A DNA stretch of 64,000 nt, from assembly GCF_000340215.1 (NCBI RefSeq), contig NW_006921539.1:3249624-3313623 (forward strand), given 5' to 3'. The notes beneath the pieces are model-generated. The model was given only the letters and a program-made list of their open reading frames with translations, ran no database searches and was not told where the DNA came from. Below are positions 22,151 to 32,935 of the stretch, one piece after another (position 1 is the first letter of the stretch; every line of letters starts with the position of its first letter). The translations under genes and the position numbers were made by a program. This stretch comes from Pseudocercospora fijiensis CIRAD86. Taxonomy: Eukaryota; Ascomycota; Dothideomycetes; Mycosphaerellales; Mycosphaerellaceae.

Positions 22151-23850
22151 CTAGTACTCGTAGGAGTTAGCACTAGTGCTAGAGTCGCTACGCCGCGCTA
22201 GGCGTTAACCGTAAACAGCTTCTTATATATCTTTAATAGGATATCGATATATTTAACCGCTCTTAGGTCTTTAATAGCCCTCTTTATCGCATTAAGACGA
22301 TTCTTATCTCCTCGAATAGATAGCATCTTGCCTTCGTCGATTAGTATTTAGGCGAATACTACGACAATGCGGCTATCGAAACTAGTTTCTACTAGTCCCT
22401 ATATAAGGAAGAACTTAGGCTTCTCGTTGCTAAGATACTTTAGATTTAGGAAGCGCGCATCTTCTTAGAAACAATAATTAAGTAGCTCTCTATCCTTATT
22501 AGTATTCTAGTAAGTCTTTAGTAGGCCGTAGAGGATATTTATAAAGGTATAGAACTATGCTAGCGAGGCAAGGATAAATCTACGAGTATCGTACGCGTTC
22601 TTGCTCTTAACACTCTCGAATTAAGTGCTTCGATTATATATATTAGTTATATTATCCCCGACGGAGATAACTAGCCGCTCCTTAAAGAAGTCGCTATCGC
22701 GATTAAGGCCTATAAAATTAAGGAAGAGGTCGTCTATAACACCGTATATACCCTTAATCGTCGCCTTATCGTATATAGATAGTAGTATCGAGTATACCTT
22801 CGGAGGATCTATCTTTAGAGGCTTAATCTTTAGAAATGTTAGATAAATAAATTTAGTAGACGAAGACTAGTTCTTTATATACTAATCGATCTCTATACCG
22901 AGGAGCTTACCGAGCGCCTAGTCTATAAAATAGGTAGCGATCTATCGACTATATTAGTTGTTTACGATGTTATTAATAATGTCGCTCGGGTCGAGAAGGA
23001 CATCGTACCGTAATATGCTCTACTTTAGGCTACCTTTTAGGATATATAGATTGCGGGCGATATAAGAGGTAGTAAAGCTATTAAAGGTTCTAGTATCGCT
23101 AGTAGTCTACTCGTGTATTCTACGTTAGCGATTGAAGTTGTCCTAGTATATATACTATTAACTGTTATCTAGATCCTATTTAAGCGTCCGGATTGCCTCT
23201 ATCTGCGCTTTAGCATTCTCTGCTATAATACGCTAAATAGTTTTATACGAAGATACGATGCCTATATTATTAAGGACCTCGAGTATATAGCGAGGGCAAC
23301 TACTAGCTACTAGATATATACTAAGGGCCTTATAAAGGCGAGAGGCATTAGTCGACGCGATCGAACGAACTACGATACCTATTAGTACGGTAATACGCTT
23401 TCGCATTATTTTACGCGAGTCTTCGAAAACGTATATACCCTTATTAGCCTTCTTATTAGGTAGTAGCTCGTTCCGTAGCATGTCGTACTATAATAGCGCC
23501 GTAGTTTTAATCTAGGCGTCGATCGTAGCTAAATCGAACTCGGTTATACTATCCTTAGAATCGTACTAGTCGAAGAACGGCGTACTAACTAGTTGCTTTA
23601 GCTGCCTATATATAAGTCGCCTATTAGTAAGCTTCTCGTCCGAGAATGTATCTATAATATACTTAAGTCGGCGGCGATAGGTTTATATACCTAGTTGTCC
23701 TACCTATCGCTAGATAAGCTTAATTAGACCGATCTAAAGACGCTCGAGTTCTTCTATCGCCTTATTAAACTCTTCTATAGGCATACGCTTCTCGCGGTCG
23801 AGGCGCTTTGCCCTAGTCTTCTTATCTTCGATTATATCTTTATCTTCTTT

Positions 23851-23910
23851 ATCTACATTATCTACATTATCTGCATTATCTACATTATCTACATTATCTG
23901 TATTATCTAC
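23851..23910. repeat. 9 bp repeat TCTACATTA inside the DUF6589 relic
   Basis: Six to seven 9 bp units encode an Asp-Asn-Val repeat on the minus strand within the acidic N-terminal part of the relic. Confidence 0.85.
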
Positions 23911-25029
23911 CTTTGCTTAGTACCGGCGCTCGTAGGTAGGATTAGCGTTCGTATTCTCCTCGTCGGTTTCCTCTTTTTTATTACTTAATTTAGTATCGAT
24001 ATTATCTTTATCGATATTATTAATCTCTTCCTCTTGCTACTCCTCGACTACCGGTTTAGCTAGATTACTAACTAGGCTAGCGCGAGCGGCCTCTACTATA
24101 ATAGCTATAAGGCGCTCGCGTCTTATAATTTCTATATCGTTCTATAAAGCTTCTCGACCTTTAGTATCGTTAAAGACATCGTCTACTATCGACGTAAGCT
24201 ATATACCTTTCGATATAATATTAATCTATTACTCGAGGTCGTCGCTATCTCCTATCTCTTTATCTTTAGGACGCTCGGGCAAGGCGGCTTCGCCTATTTC
24301 TTCGTCGCTAGAGGATATAGCAGCGGCGGCGGCAATTAAGGTATAGTTATATAGATCGCTCGAATTTAGAGAGAAAAGGCGGCGGAAGAGGAAGTCTTTT
24401 AACTAGAGCTAGAAAGCGCGCTGCTTGCCGGAGGCGGCGTTAGTGCTTTGTGTTATATAGAAATAGACCTACTTAACTAAAATAGGCTTAGATATTTGCC
24501 TACTATAGCGACAACAAAAGAGCTCGACTTAAACGCCTATAATACGCTTTAAGAGATAGACGCATATACGATACGGCGCCCTATATTAGAGCGCTGTTTA
24601 TATAATAGTCGACTAGATAAAGACTTCCTCTATAGGTTAAGTATATCTTTAGAATACGATACGGCATATATAAACACTTTATATATTCCCTAGTCGCCTT
24701 TGTAATAGCTATAAGCTTATATACATATCGGGAATATTAGTAGTAGTTAGGGATTTGATGTTTTAGTACTAGTTTTAGTGCTAAAGCCGGCTTTAAGAGT
24801 AACCTCTACTAATTAGCGATTATCCTTTAGTACTATACTTTATACGCTGCTACCTTATATATTTCCTACTTGAAATTAGACGCGCTACAAGCTTATACTA
24901 ATGCTATATTTTTACGGTATTGTTAGTTGTTAATGGATCCTAGGTATATACGGTTTTCCTAGCTAGAAGCTAGAGTCGGCTTCGGGCATCGACTATATCT
25001 TTATAACATAACGTCGCATAAATATTCTA

Positions 25030-25821
25030 AATAGACAGAATGATTCCAAAATGGCCATTCTACGCCGCCTAAGCATAGTATTAATATATATTGGCGTACG
25101 CAATATACTCGTGGTAGGAAGTAGTCGTTTTGCCCAGCTTGTCGTCAGGCCCTCGCAAGCGAGGATCAGTGCCTCAGGTACCGAGCTTCGAGGGACTGTG
25201 TGGAGGTAGATCTGGAATATATAAGCTCTTTCGCCCTTTTGCAGACGACCAAGTCGGTATGAGCCCTCACCCTCATTTGAGACCCGAATCAATTAATGAG
25301 TAGCGGCTCTCTGCCTTTCTCCTAGAAGCCGTTCACGGCCATCAAATGCTCCCTTCTGGTTCTTGCAAGGGATCCGTGCTCCACGATAGTGTTTAGGCGC
25401 CAAGTTGGTCTCGATTTCAGCACGCGTGTACTTGATGTGCAACTCGTCCTTTGAGCCTGTGTTGCGTATCGGGAAACCTTCTATCAGTCTCAGCTTGACC
25501 CACAGAAGCCACTTGATGGGTGTCGTCGTCTCCTTGGAACAGAACGGTGCATGGGTGCGACGGCTGATATATTTCGGTACGGCGTTGTCTGTCCGGTTGA
25601 GATACATCCATTTTTGCAGAATGGTTGAATCAGCGATCACGGGGAGGAACGCTGAGTTGACTATGCGAACAGTCGAAATGCGAAGCGTTTTTCAGCGAGA
25701 CGACCGTTGCCGGTATACTTTCTGCCCCTTTGTGATTCGGCTACAGCGATCAGTATGCGCTCAAGAAATTCGTGCATCCGCTGAAACAAGCGAGCGAAAA
25801 GCATTGGCACATGCGCAGGCC
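25030..25821. other. Unresolved region between the RIP block and the GH78 pseudogene
   Basis: Composition is ordinary here, not RIP-like. Open frames of up to 115 codons exist on the minus strand (25293-25640) with a protein-like, Trp-containing composition, but I recognise no family and find no clear start or splice sites. It may be a fragment of another decayed gene. Confidence 0.35.
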
Positions 25822-27612
25822 CTAAGTCCCGCAGAAGGACATATCCTTTCGAGTTATGCCGAAGAAGTAAGAACCAGAACCAATGGTGATCGTAGTTTTG
25901 TCACCGACCTGCTTCGCATGATGAACACCGAGCTGACCCTCAACGTCACCTCCATCAAGCTTGATACTCCTAAGCGGCGCTGACAAAGATACAGAACCGG
26001 TGCTACCAGCCGGCGCAGTGACATTATAGACGAACAGCTTCTCTTGCCTCTCCCACTTCGCAGCAGCTCTCCCACGCACTGAGAGATACTCCGTCGAGGC
26101 GAAAGTGACATTCGGAACACAGATGGGCTCAAAATCTATGCTTCGCCAACCGATCGAGGTTTGAGATTGCTTCATCCCAGCCAGGCCATAGATCCAAGTA
26201 TCGCCGCAGTCGAAGATGATATGATCAAGACTGCCGTTGCCATCATACCCCTCCCAATGTTCGGGTAAAGTCGTGGCTCCTTGCTCCAAGAAATAGCCGT
26301 AGCTGGGGTAATCGGTCTTTGCCATCAATTCGTTCAGCAGATAGTCGTAGGCGTGAGGTAGTGTCAAGGCTCGGAAGAGAGGCCCTAGGCCGACTTCGCC
26401 GACAGTCCAGTGAGTGCCATTGTCCCTGATTGATCGGATGAGATGGCGATAGACTGCTTCCACATCTTCTGGATTGACAGCGCCTATATCAATGAGCGGA
26501 AAGAATCTCAAGGTCTCCGTAAGTGACGTAGTGCTTCCATGCGAAGAGGATGATAGACACGCCCCAGTTTGGAGCCAAGTCAAAATTGTAAGGTGAATAC
26601 AGACCAAACACGGTGAGCTGAGGAGCAGTGGTGGGTACATTGCCTTGCTCATTCTGCGCATCTACAATCTGCTTCATTAAATGTCTGCCGTAGGCTCGAA
26701 GGTCATATCCAAAGAAGATCGGATCGATCGCGATATGCAGCTGCTCCAGCCAGCCCATTTTCTCGCGATGCGGGCAGTCCGTCATGACGGAGTACATCTG
26801 GTTCTGAATGCTCTGGTCTGACATTCTGTGAATGTTGTTGAGCAACCCGACACTCGTGTCTGTACTGCCGACTCTGCCAGCGCTGACGCGGATTCTCAGA
26901 GCAGTGAAGTCCTGTTCTTTCGGCGTGTGGTTCATCCGTGAGATTCGCTAGCTGCCACTCGCTGCGATCTCCCTGCGGCAAGTATTGAGGGTCAATGTTC
27001 TGCCGAGCGTCATATTCTTCACCACCGTACCATGACGCTTCTAGTAGCGGACCCTCGGTCGTAGTCAGCCATGTCTCATCCGAGATGATCGTAAAGTCTT
27101 GGCCATCGGAGCAAGTCACTTCCAGCTGGGCAATGAGCTTGAGTGGCACTGGGGCACCAGCTGCCTTGAATTTGGCATATCGACCACCAAGTCCCACATC
27201 GGCGGTGTAAACACCTTTTCCAAGTTCAACAACCAGGCAGGACAATCGGTCCAGGTCTTAGCAGCTCAACGACATCATAGGAAGAGAAGAATAGCGTCTT
27301 ATTCATGGTCGAGTAGCTTGGCTGCAGAACCTCTGCAGTTACCGGCTGACCGTTGATTGCTGGCCACTGCATGCCGAATCCGATATAGTGGAATCTGGCA
27401 CGTTCAGGCACGCAAGTGAGGGAGAATTCTCGCGCGAAGACAGGCAATGAGCATGTCGAGACTCCGGTGGAGTATCGTCATTCTGCCACTCGCCAGTCGG
27501 TCGCGAGGCGTTGCTTTGGCAGCTCGCTCGCGTCAGCGATGACCGAAAGATCAAAGCAGATGACAGTGCGATGAAAAGGAAAGTGGCCAGGATGGCAGGC
27601 ATTGGAAATGCA
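25822..27612 (-). pseudogene. GH78 alpha-L-rhamnosidase pseudogene
   Basis: GH78 landmarks appear in order but in different frames. A signal peptide (MPAILATFLFIALSSA, from about 27612) is followed by PVFAREFSLTC and YSTMNKTLFFSSYDV, then VELGKGVYTADVGLGGRY, ASWYGGEEYDAR, then MTDCPHREKMGWLEQ and VPTTAPQ, and finally HWTVGEVGLGPLFRAL with a beta-domain end. Frames change near 27470, 27243 and 26930, with no intron signals to explain them. At about 26500 the frame jumps from YGDLEILS straight to GAVNPEDVEAV, which skips the part of the (alpha/alpha)6 barrel that carries catalytic acids, roughly 130-150 residues by comparison with the family. Intact enzymes are secreted and remove rhamnose from plant glycosides and pectin. 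This copy cannot work. RIP is not obvious here, so decay was by indels. Confidence 0.85.
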
Positions 27613-28833
27613 TATATTGGCATGGGTGAAGGATGAATCCCGCGGGACATTACAGACGAGATTGGGGTTGTCATATGTATGTTTGTAAATTGGTGAAGCC
27701 AAATTCCACCCAGCCAACCGCATCCCCAATTGCCCTCAGACGCTTCGCTAAGGCTCGCTATCTTCCCCGATTTACCAGTAGTAACAGTCACAGACTATCC
27801 CGTTGTCTTCACTACTGCTTATCAGTGTCCTAACAACGGATTGTAAGTACTGCTGAGGCTCACACCCATGCCTGCCAAGAATGTGTATAACCAGTGAGAA
27901 TGATGCACTACCCAGATGTTAGATTAGATCGAGGAGTCTTAATAGAGTAGGGTGGCGTACGTCATTATATTCAGTGTCATTGATTAGGTCATGGCACTGG
28001 TCTGCATCTGCTTTAGCGCAGTTGCTCGCCTAGAGCAATTAGACAGAAGACTCAACCAGGGTTAGAACGTGTAGCATACACCGGAGCCTCCACCAAAGCC
28101 TGGATAACCGCAAGTCGGTTGGTCGCTAAGAGCGTCGGCTTTAACAGTCGGCGCCTTTGGTGCTGCGAATACATTCGAACTTAAAAAGAATAGAATAATA
28201 GACCAACGTGTATGCATCGTAGACTATTAGCTAATGCTTGGTTCGAGTCGCTATAGTAGTAGAGATGATACTGCTTCGTTGCTATAGAGGACCTAAGTAC
28301 CTTTATAAGACATTTGGCGAATACTATCATTCTTTCTCCAGGTAGAGGAGCTCGGCAGTCTGTAGTCGCAGGCCGTATCTCTAAAGATGCGACGATGGTA
28401 CGCTTGCGATGCCTAGAAATGGGCATAAGATAAGTTTGCGATACCGAGGGGCAGGTGTACGTTTGCCATGCCTAGGACCATGCATGGAATACGTTTACGA
28501 TGCCCAGAAACAGGCATACGTTTACGATGGCTAGGAACAGGTATATGTTCGGCAGTAGGCTCGAGTAGAGAGCTGTATCTATCAGTCGAAGGCGTGCGCA
28601 ACGGCGGGCTCGAGTGTATATCGATATCGAGTAGGGAGTCAATTACAGAGAGTAACGGGCCGTCTTATTCGTCACGCTTCCTGCCATGGGATAATAGTAT
28701 CATAATACCGACCAACACGTACCACTTTCCGACTGCGGGGGGCCCCTTCTCTCGGAAGCTTTGCTTTGCGTTCAACACAGCTAGGAACAGGGAGAGCTGT
28801 GCTGTATTGCGTACATGATTCTTCGGAGCGAGT
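27613..28833. other. Intergenic region with patchy RIP-like sequence
   Basis: Most of this 1.2 kb is non-coding. The part at about 28160-28330 shows TA-rich RIP-like traits and may be a small repeat remnant. A degenerate minisatellite lies at 28405-28545. The rest is the upstream region of the AFG1-like gene. Confidence 0.45.
28405..28545. repeat. Degenerate minisatellite of about 30-35 bp units
   Basis: Four to five units share a TTTGCGATGCCTAGAAACAGGCATA-type pattern, for example GATGCCTAGAAATGGGCATA near 28408 and GATGCCCAGAAACAGGCATA near 28499. Each unit contains a weak palindrome TGCCT..AGGCA. Confidence 0.75.
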
Positions 28834-30555
28834 ATGGCGTCGGCCGAGGCAGTCAAAGCACTGCAGAGTCTTGTCAGAGCTGCCTCCCGGTCGGGTGCAG
28901 TGCGAGTGCGAGCACAGCGAAGGGCAGTATGTTCCGAATGCCTAGCGAGGCGAAGCAGACATGATGGCGAGAGCGGAATGGCTCCCAAGACAGCGACGGC
29001 TACTTCGTTCGGGCGTGCGAGTCGGGCGGCGGGAGGGAGAAAGAGCATGGGCGTGAGCATTTCAAGACGGTATATGGCCAGTGTGTCCGAGGTCAAGCAG
29101 AGTTCGCATGGGCCGATTGCAGAATACGATCGCAGAGTGGAATCGGGGCGGCTCCGGGACGACGAGCACCAGAGGACTATCATCCAGGCTCTGCAAGATC
29201 TCCACGATGCCTTGAGCACCTACCGTCGTCCGAAAGTCGTCAAGCCGACCATCGCTTCGTTGACGCCGACGAAGAAATCGTTCCTCGGATCACTGCTGGG
29301 CAAGAGCAGGAGCAGGAGCAGGAGCAGGAGCGAGAGCGATGGAGGCGTGCGAGACATGAAGCCACGGCGTGAGTTGCCGAAAGGCGTGTACATGTATGGA
29401 GACGTGGGCAGCGGCAAGACGATGATGATGGATCTCTTCTACGACACCCTCCCCAGCAACATCACGCACAAGACACGCATCCACTTCCACAACTTCATGC
29501 AGGACGTGCACAAGCAGCTGCATCACATGAAGATGCAGCACGGCAACGACATGGACTGCATCCCCTTCGTGGCGGCCGACATAGCGGCGCAGGCGTGCGT
29601 GTTGTGCTTCGATGAATTCCAGTGTACAGATGTGGCCGATGCCATGATCCTGCGCCGCCTGATCGAGAGCCTGATGGCGCATGGCACCGTGCTGGTCACC
29701 ACGTCGAACCGCCATCCGAAAGAGCTGTACAAGAATGGCATCCAGCGCGAATCCTTCCTCCCGTGCATCGCCCTGCTCCAGGAGCAGCTGCGCGTGCTGA
29801 ATCTGGATTCCACCACCGACTATCGCAAAATCCCGCGTCCGCCGTCCGGCGTCTACCACCATCCCCTGGACCCGGCTGCGAAGCGACACGCCGAAAATTG
29901 GTTCAAGTTCCTCGGTGATTTCGCCCACGATCCGCCCCATCCTGATGTGCAGCACGTGTGGGGTCGAGACATCACCGTGCCAAAGGCCTCGGGCAAAGCT
30001 TGCTGCTTCACATTCAACGAGCTCATCGGCTCTGCCACCGGTGCTGCCGACTATCTCGAGCTGGTGCGGCATTACGATGCCTTTGTGGTGACGGATGTGC
30101 CTGGCATGAACTATCGATCTCGAGATCTCGCCCGCCGCTTCATCACCTTCCTCGATGCCGTCTACGAATCGCGTGCGAAGTTGGTCTTGACCACTGCCGT
30201 CCCCCTCACCCAATTGTTCATGTCGCGAAACGAGATTGACGACGTGATCGAGGAGGCATCTACATCTACCGACGCTGCCAAGGCGGCGAAAAAGACAAAG
30301 CAAGGCAGCGACGTGGACGACGCGATGCGCATGATGATGGATGATCTCGGCATGAACATGGACTCCTTGAAGAAGAGCAGCTATTTTACCGGTGATGAGG
30401 AGGCCTTTGCCTTTGCTCGCGCCTTGTCTCGCTTGACTGAGATGGGCAGTCAAGAGTGGATCGAGCGAGGTCTTGGTCTGGAGGCGCTCGGTGGAAAGCA
30501 GGATGCCGACACATACAAAAAGGTGCGAGGCCAGTGGCGCCAGGACAGCTACTAA
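28834..30555 (+). CDS. AFG1: AFG1-type mitochondrial AAA-like ATPase
   Basis: One intronless frame encodes 573 residues. The Walker A motif GDVGSGKT lies at about 189-196, preceded by LPKGVYMYG, and the Walker B motif CFDEFQ at about 258-263. LVTTSNRHPKELYKNG, VFxDVPxM-like TDVPGMNY and the C-terminal AFARALSRLTEM complete the AFG1/LACE1 pattern. In yeast, Afg1 is a mitochondrial inner-membrane-associated ATPase that promotes turnover of misfolded respiratory subunits. The N-terminus (MASAEAVKALQSLVRAASR) is basic and Ser-rich, fitting a mitochondrial presequence. A serine-arginine repeat at about 158-167, encoded by a GAGCAG-like run, is an insertion before the P-loop and looks lineage-specific. 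The length is near the family norm. Confidence 0.93.
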   Translation: MASAEAVKALQSLVRAASRSGAVRVRAQRRAVCSECLARRSRHDGESGMAPKTATATSFGRASRAAGGRKSMGVSISRRYMASVSEVKQSSHGPIAEYDRRVESGRLRDDEHQRTIIQALQDLHDALSTYRRPKVVKPTIASLTPTKKSFLGSLLGKSRSRSRSRSESDGGVRDMKPRRELPKGVYMYGDVGSGKTMMMDLFYDTLPSNITHKTRIHFHNFMQDVHKQLHHMKMQHGNDMDCIPFVAADIAAQACVLCFDEFQCTDVADAMILRRLIESLMAHGTVLVTTSNRHPKELYKNGIQRESFLPCIALLQEQLRVLNLDSTTDYRKIPRPPSGVYHHPLDPAAKRHAENWFKFLGDFAHDPPHPDVQHVWGRDITVPKASGKACCFTFNELIGSATGAADYLELVRHYDAFVVTDVPGMNYRSRDLARRFITFLDAVYESRAKLVLTTAVPLTQLFMSRNEIDDVIEEASTSTDAAKAAKKTKQGSDVDDAMRMMMDDLGMNMDSLKKSSYFTGDEEAFAFARALSRLTEMGSQEWIERGLGLEALGGKQDADTYKKVRGQWRQDSY

Positions 30556-30745
30556 TCATTTCGCTTTGTATACGTGCTTCAAAATACCCCCTGCTTGCGA
30601 CCAATCATCATTTCCCATATTCAGCCTTATCCGACCTTGAAAACTTCTGTGATAAAGCTTATATTTCGACTGGCGACATTGATTCCGGTTTTTCTAAATC
30701 GCGGTCACGGAAATTCTAAATGGCGCTTTCACATGCCAAGCCTGC

Positions 30746-30791
30746 ACACACACACACTCCCTCCCTCCCTCCCTCCCTCTCTCTCTCTCTA
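30746..30791. repeat. Compound microsatellite (CA)n-(CCCT)n-(CT)n
   Basis: A CA run is followed by five CCCT units and a CT run, all in 46 bp. The strand-asymmetric pyrimidine tract could adopt a triplex-type structure. Confidence 0.95.
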
Positions 30792-30963
30792 AACAAAGCC
30801 GGCACTTATAGCGACCGAGGAGCCCCCCTCGCGGCCCAGAAGGGTGGTTGTGGAGGAGGCGATTCTGTGACCTCCGAATTTGACTGAGGACAAGAGGACA
30901 TTTTTGATCACTCGCATGTACAGCTAGCTCCACATCGCGACGGAGGACAAGATGGTCACTCCA

Positions 30964-30969
30964 TATAAA
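30964..30969 (+). promoter_or_regulatory. TATA-like box of the gene at 31043
   Basis: TATAAA lies 74-79 bp upstream of the ATG at 31043, a plausible core promoter position. This is support for the gene start, not proof. Confidence 0.4.
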
Positions 30970-31042
30970 GGTCACATCTTCTCCCTGCAATATCTGTTTT
31001 TAGAGTCATACAACACGAAGCGACTTTCACAGAAAGACTGCC

Positions 31043-32035
31043 ATGATGCACGGAACGTACAACCAGATCAATCAAATCTCCAAAATGCTTCCCGCAAATC
31101 CACCTGCCTTCTGTCAAATGGCTAGATGGAGGGCTGCTGCCGATCCATCAGGTCCAGACGCCAAAATCCTCGCCAGCAGCATGATCTCAGCAAACAGCTC
31201 AAGTGCCAAAGATGGCAACGATTTCGACGATCCGTTCGGTATCAAAGCCCTCGAGAGAGCCGGCATAATCCTCAAAGAAGCCCAATCATCATCATCGCCA
31301 CCCGACTCTGCCATCTCTATCGACAGCACTCGCACGTCGACGAAAGCGTCAACATGGCCTTTTATTTCCGGAGACTCACGAAACCTGTCTCCACCCTCCT
31401 CATCTTTCACCAGCCAATCCTCCACTCCAAGCGTACGGGGTTTCCACTGGAAAAATGACACTCCGATCGATATGAGTTCCATGCCAGGCTATCCTTCACT
31501 CGCCGAGTGCTCGGAACGGGATCGAAAAGCCTATCACGTTTTCCAAAGGCAACATCCTGCGTCGTTCTCGAGAGAAGAACATTATCGAGCTTCACAGTCT
31601 TTTGAGCCAACGTCGGCTTCCGACTATGAGCCTGAATCTGAGCCTGGGTCTAGGTCTAGGTCTAGGTCTGGGTCTGAGGATATCACCGGCGTAGAAAGAC
31701 ATGATTCCCTGCTGCAACCTCTTTTTACCAACAATCCTCTCGGCGATATCTGGGCCAGTCTGGAAGCTCCAGACGAACCGACTACCCCTGCCGCCAGCAA
31801 AGAATGTCGGACTTTCACACCGCCATCTGCGACTCGAGTCGTCTCTGGTATGGGATACCGGACCAGCAGTCCTTTGGAACCTTTCCCTGCGTTTGACGTG
31901 ACTGAAATGACAGGAGCGAAGCTGATTGAGGCGCCTCAATCAGAGAAGGGAATCGATAAGAAGAGTAAGGGATATTGGAGAGGATTGTTGAAGAATGCGA
32001 AGAAGAGGTGTATGCCAGGCTCGTTCTTGGGCTGA
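31043..32035 (+). CDS. Hypothetical Ser-rich protein
   Basis: One ATG-initiated exon encodes 330 residues. I recognise no family. The sequence is rich in Ser, Pro and Thr and mostly looks disordered. A Ser-Arg/Glu repeat (PESEPGSRSRSRSGSEDITG) lies around residues 198-217. The C-terminus is basic (KKSKGYWRGLLKNAKKRC). No signal peptide or membrane helix is visible. A TATA-like box is correctly placed and the frame is much longer than expected by chance. It is probably a regulatory or adaptor-type disordered protein, which is a guess. Confidence 0.65.
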   Translation: MMHGTYNQINQISKMLPANPPAFCQMARWRAAADPSGPDAKILASSMISANSSSAKDGNDFDDPFGIKALERAGIILKEAQSSSSPPDSAISIDSTRTSTKASTWPFISGDSRNLSPPSSSFTSQSSTPSVRGFHWKNDTPIDMSSMPGYPSLAECSERDRKAYHVFQRQHPASFSREEHYRASQSFEPTSASDYEPESEPGSRSRSRSGSEDITGVERHDSLLQPLFTNNPLGDIWASLEAPDEPTTPAASKECRTFTPPSATRVVSGMGYRTSSPLEPFPAFDVTEMTGAKLIEAPQSEKGIDKKSKGYWRGLLKNAKKRCMPGSFLG

Positions 32036-32935
32036 GAACCGTGTCGGGGGGTTGAAGAAGCAATTGTCGAGAAGTTTGTGATGAGAGAAGCCGTGATAAC
32101 TAGCATGCGCGAGCGACTTATTGTGGGTTATTAGTATGAGGATTCAGGTAGGTCGCACTCACGATAACTCGCAACAGTCAAGCGTATAGTTATTAGTCCG
32201 ATAGTACGTATATCGTGTCGATTACCCTCTCCGGCCTCGCTGTCCTCGTTCGCGCTATCGGCGAGCTCGTCGTCGCCTCTATATCGTCTAAACACCCTAT
32301 ACGAGGTGTACGATGAAGTGAGTGAGGAAGTCACGGCCGATGCTGGCCGGAAGGAATGTTCCTATTTTTAGTGATGGCGTTCACTCTTCAGGTTTAAGCT
32401 TCAGCTTCGAACAGGTCGATGGCAGAGACAGTGTATATGAAAAGAAAACAATGCCTTGACCAATTCGCTATGCATCAACAGAGATGTCTGTCTGTCGCTC
32501 ACCCACTACCAGGAGGAAAACTCAAAGTCGTCATGTCGTTAATAAAGTAGGAGCAGAGCAGGATGAATGCACACTTCCTCGAAGCCGCCAGGAGATGTAT
32601 AGCAAAGGCCTCCTCTGTGGTGCATCTCATATCTTCCATCCCATCCCTGAGTCCTATGCCATGCCATGCGCCACACCCAAATCATCGCCAATCAAGCAGT
32701 TCACTGCCTCGTCCTTGCTTCCCGTCCGTATAGACATATGTCCACCACGCGTTTGCCGCTGTCGCCAACAAAAGCTTAGCCCGTGAAACGCCACGCAGGT
32801 ATCCGAAACTGTATATCCACCACCAACCATTTCCAGGTCTGGCAACTTGTCCCTGAAGCGAACGGGTATCATGAAAATGCAGCCACATGTCAGTAGCAAA
32901 TGAGCCATCAACTCCCTCCTTGGTATAGACTCGCG
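32036..32935. other. Intergenic region with a small RIP-like patch
   Basis: About 32100-32330 has the RIP-like TA-rich, CpG-retaining look and may be a solo repeat fragment. The remainder is ordinary and shows no gene. Confidence 0.4.

Larger units (their letters stand above)
20930..24560 (-). pseudogene. DUF6589-like protein relic, RIP-mutated
   Basis: On the minus strand a single frame of about 1200 codons runs from about 24560 to 20930 with only TAG and TAA stops. I followed it line by line from 24540 to 23460 and in segments beyond. Its central part has the DUF6589 signature as I recall it: a DNFNR start, TTSYIARNLYIPKGGLKQSM, later IKGIYGVIDDLFLNFIGL, then DFFKERLVISVGDN. DUF6589 is a fungal family often found in multicopy, transposon-like settings. 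The N-terminal third is acidic and Lys-rich with a DNV repeat (23851-23910). A low-complexity Ser/Ala/Arg linker (22040-22150) separates the core from a C-terminal segment. The function is unknown; a transposase or recombinase role is inference. Confidence 0.7.
14641..25030. mobile_element. 10 kb RIP-mutated element with RecQ-like and DUF6589-like relics
   Basis: The whole interval is nearly free of CpA and TpG and rich in TpA while keeping CpG, which is the RIP pattern. It has no intact gene. It contains a plus-strand RecQ-like helicase relic (15247-18012), a minus-strand DUF6589-like relic (24560-20930) and a repeat-rich middle. The two relics face each other. I could not find terminal inverted repeats, LTRs or a target-site duplication by eye, so the ends are set by composition only. 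It may be one large element or nested insertions. Confidence 0.7.
30556..31042. other. Intergenic region with microsatellite and TATA box
   Basis: It holds the 3' flank of the AFG1-like gene, a compound microsatellite and a TATA-like element before the next gene, each listed separately. No gene is seen. Confidence 0.5.

Noticed and set aside
25405..25983. 192-codon plus-strand frame
   Set aside because: Its 3' third is antisense to the GH78 pseudogene and the rest has no recognisable content.
28215..28260. tRNA-like GGTTCGAGTC sequence
   Set aside because: It resembles a T-loop, but no acceptor, D or anticodon stem of a tRNA can be drawn around it.
29290..30453. 387-codon minus-strand frame across the AFG1-like gene
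   Set aside because: It is a GC-rich shadow of a conserved ATPase gene, with His/Val-rich composition typical of antisense frames.
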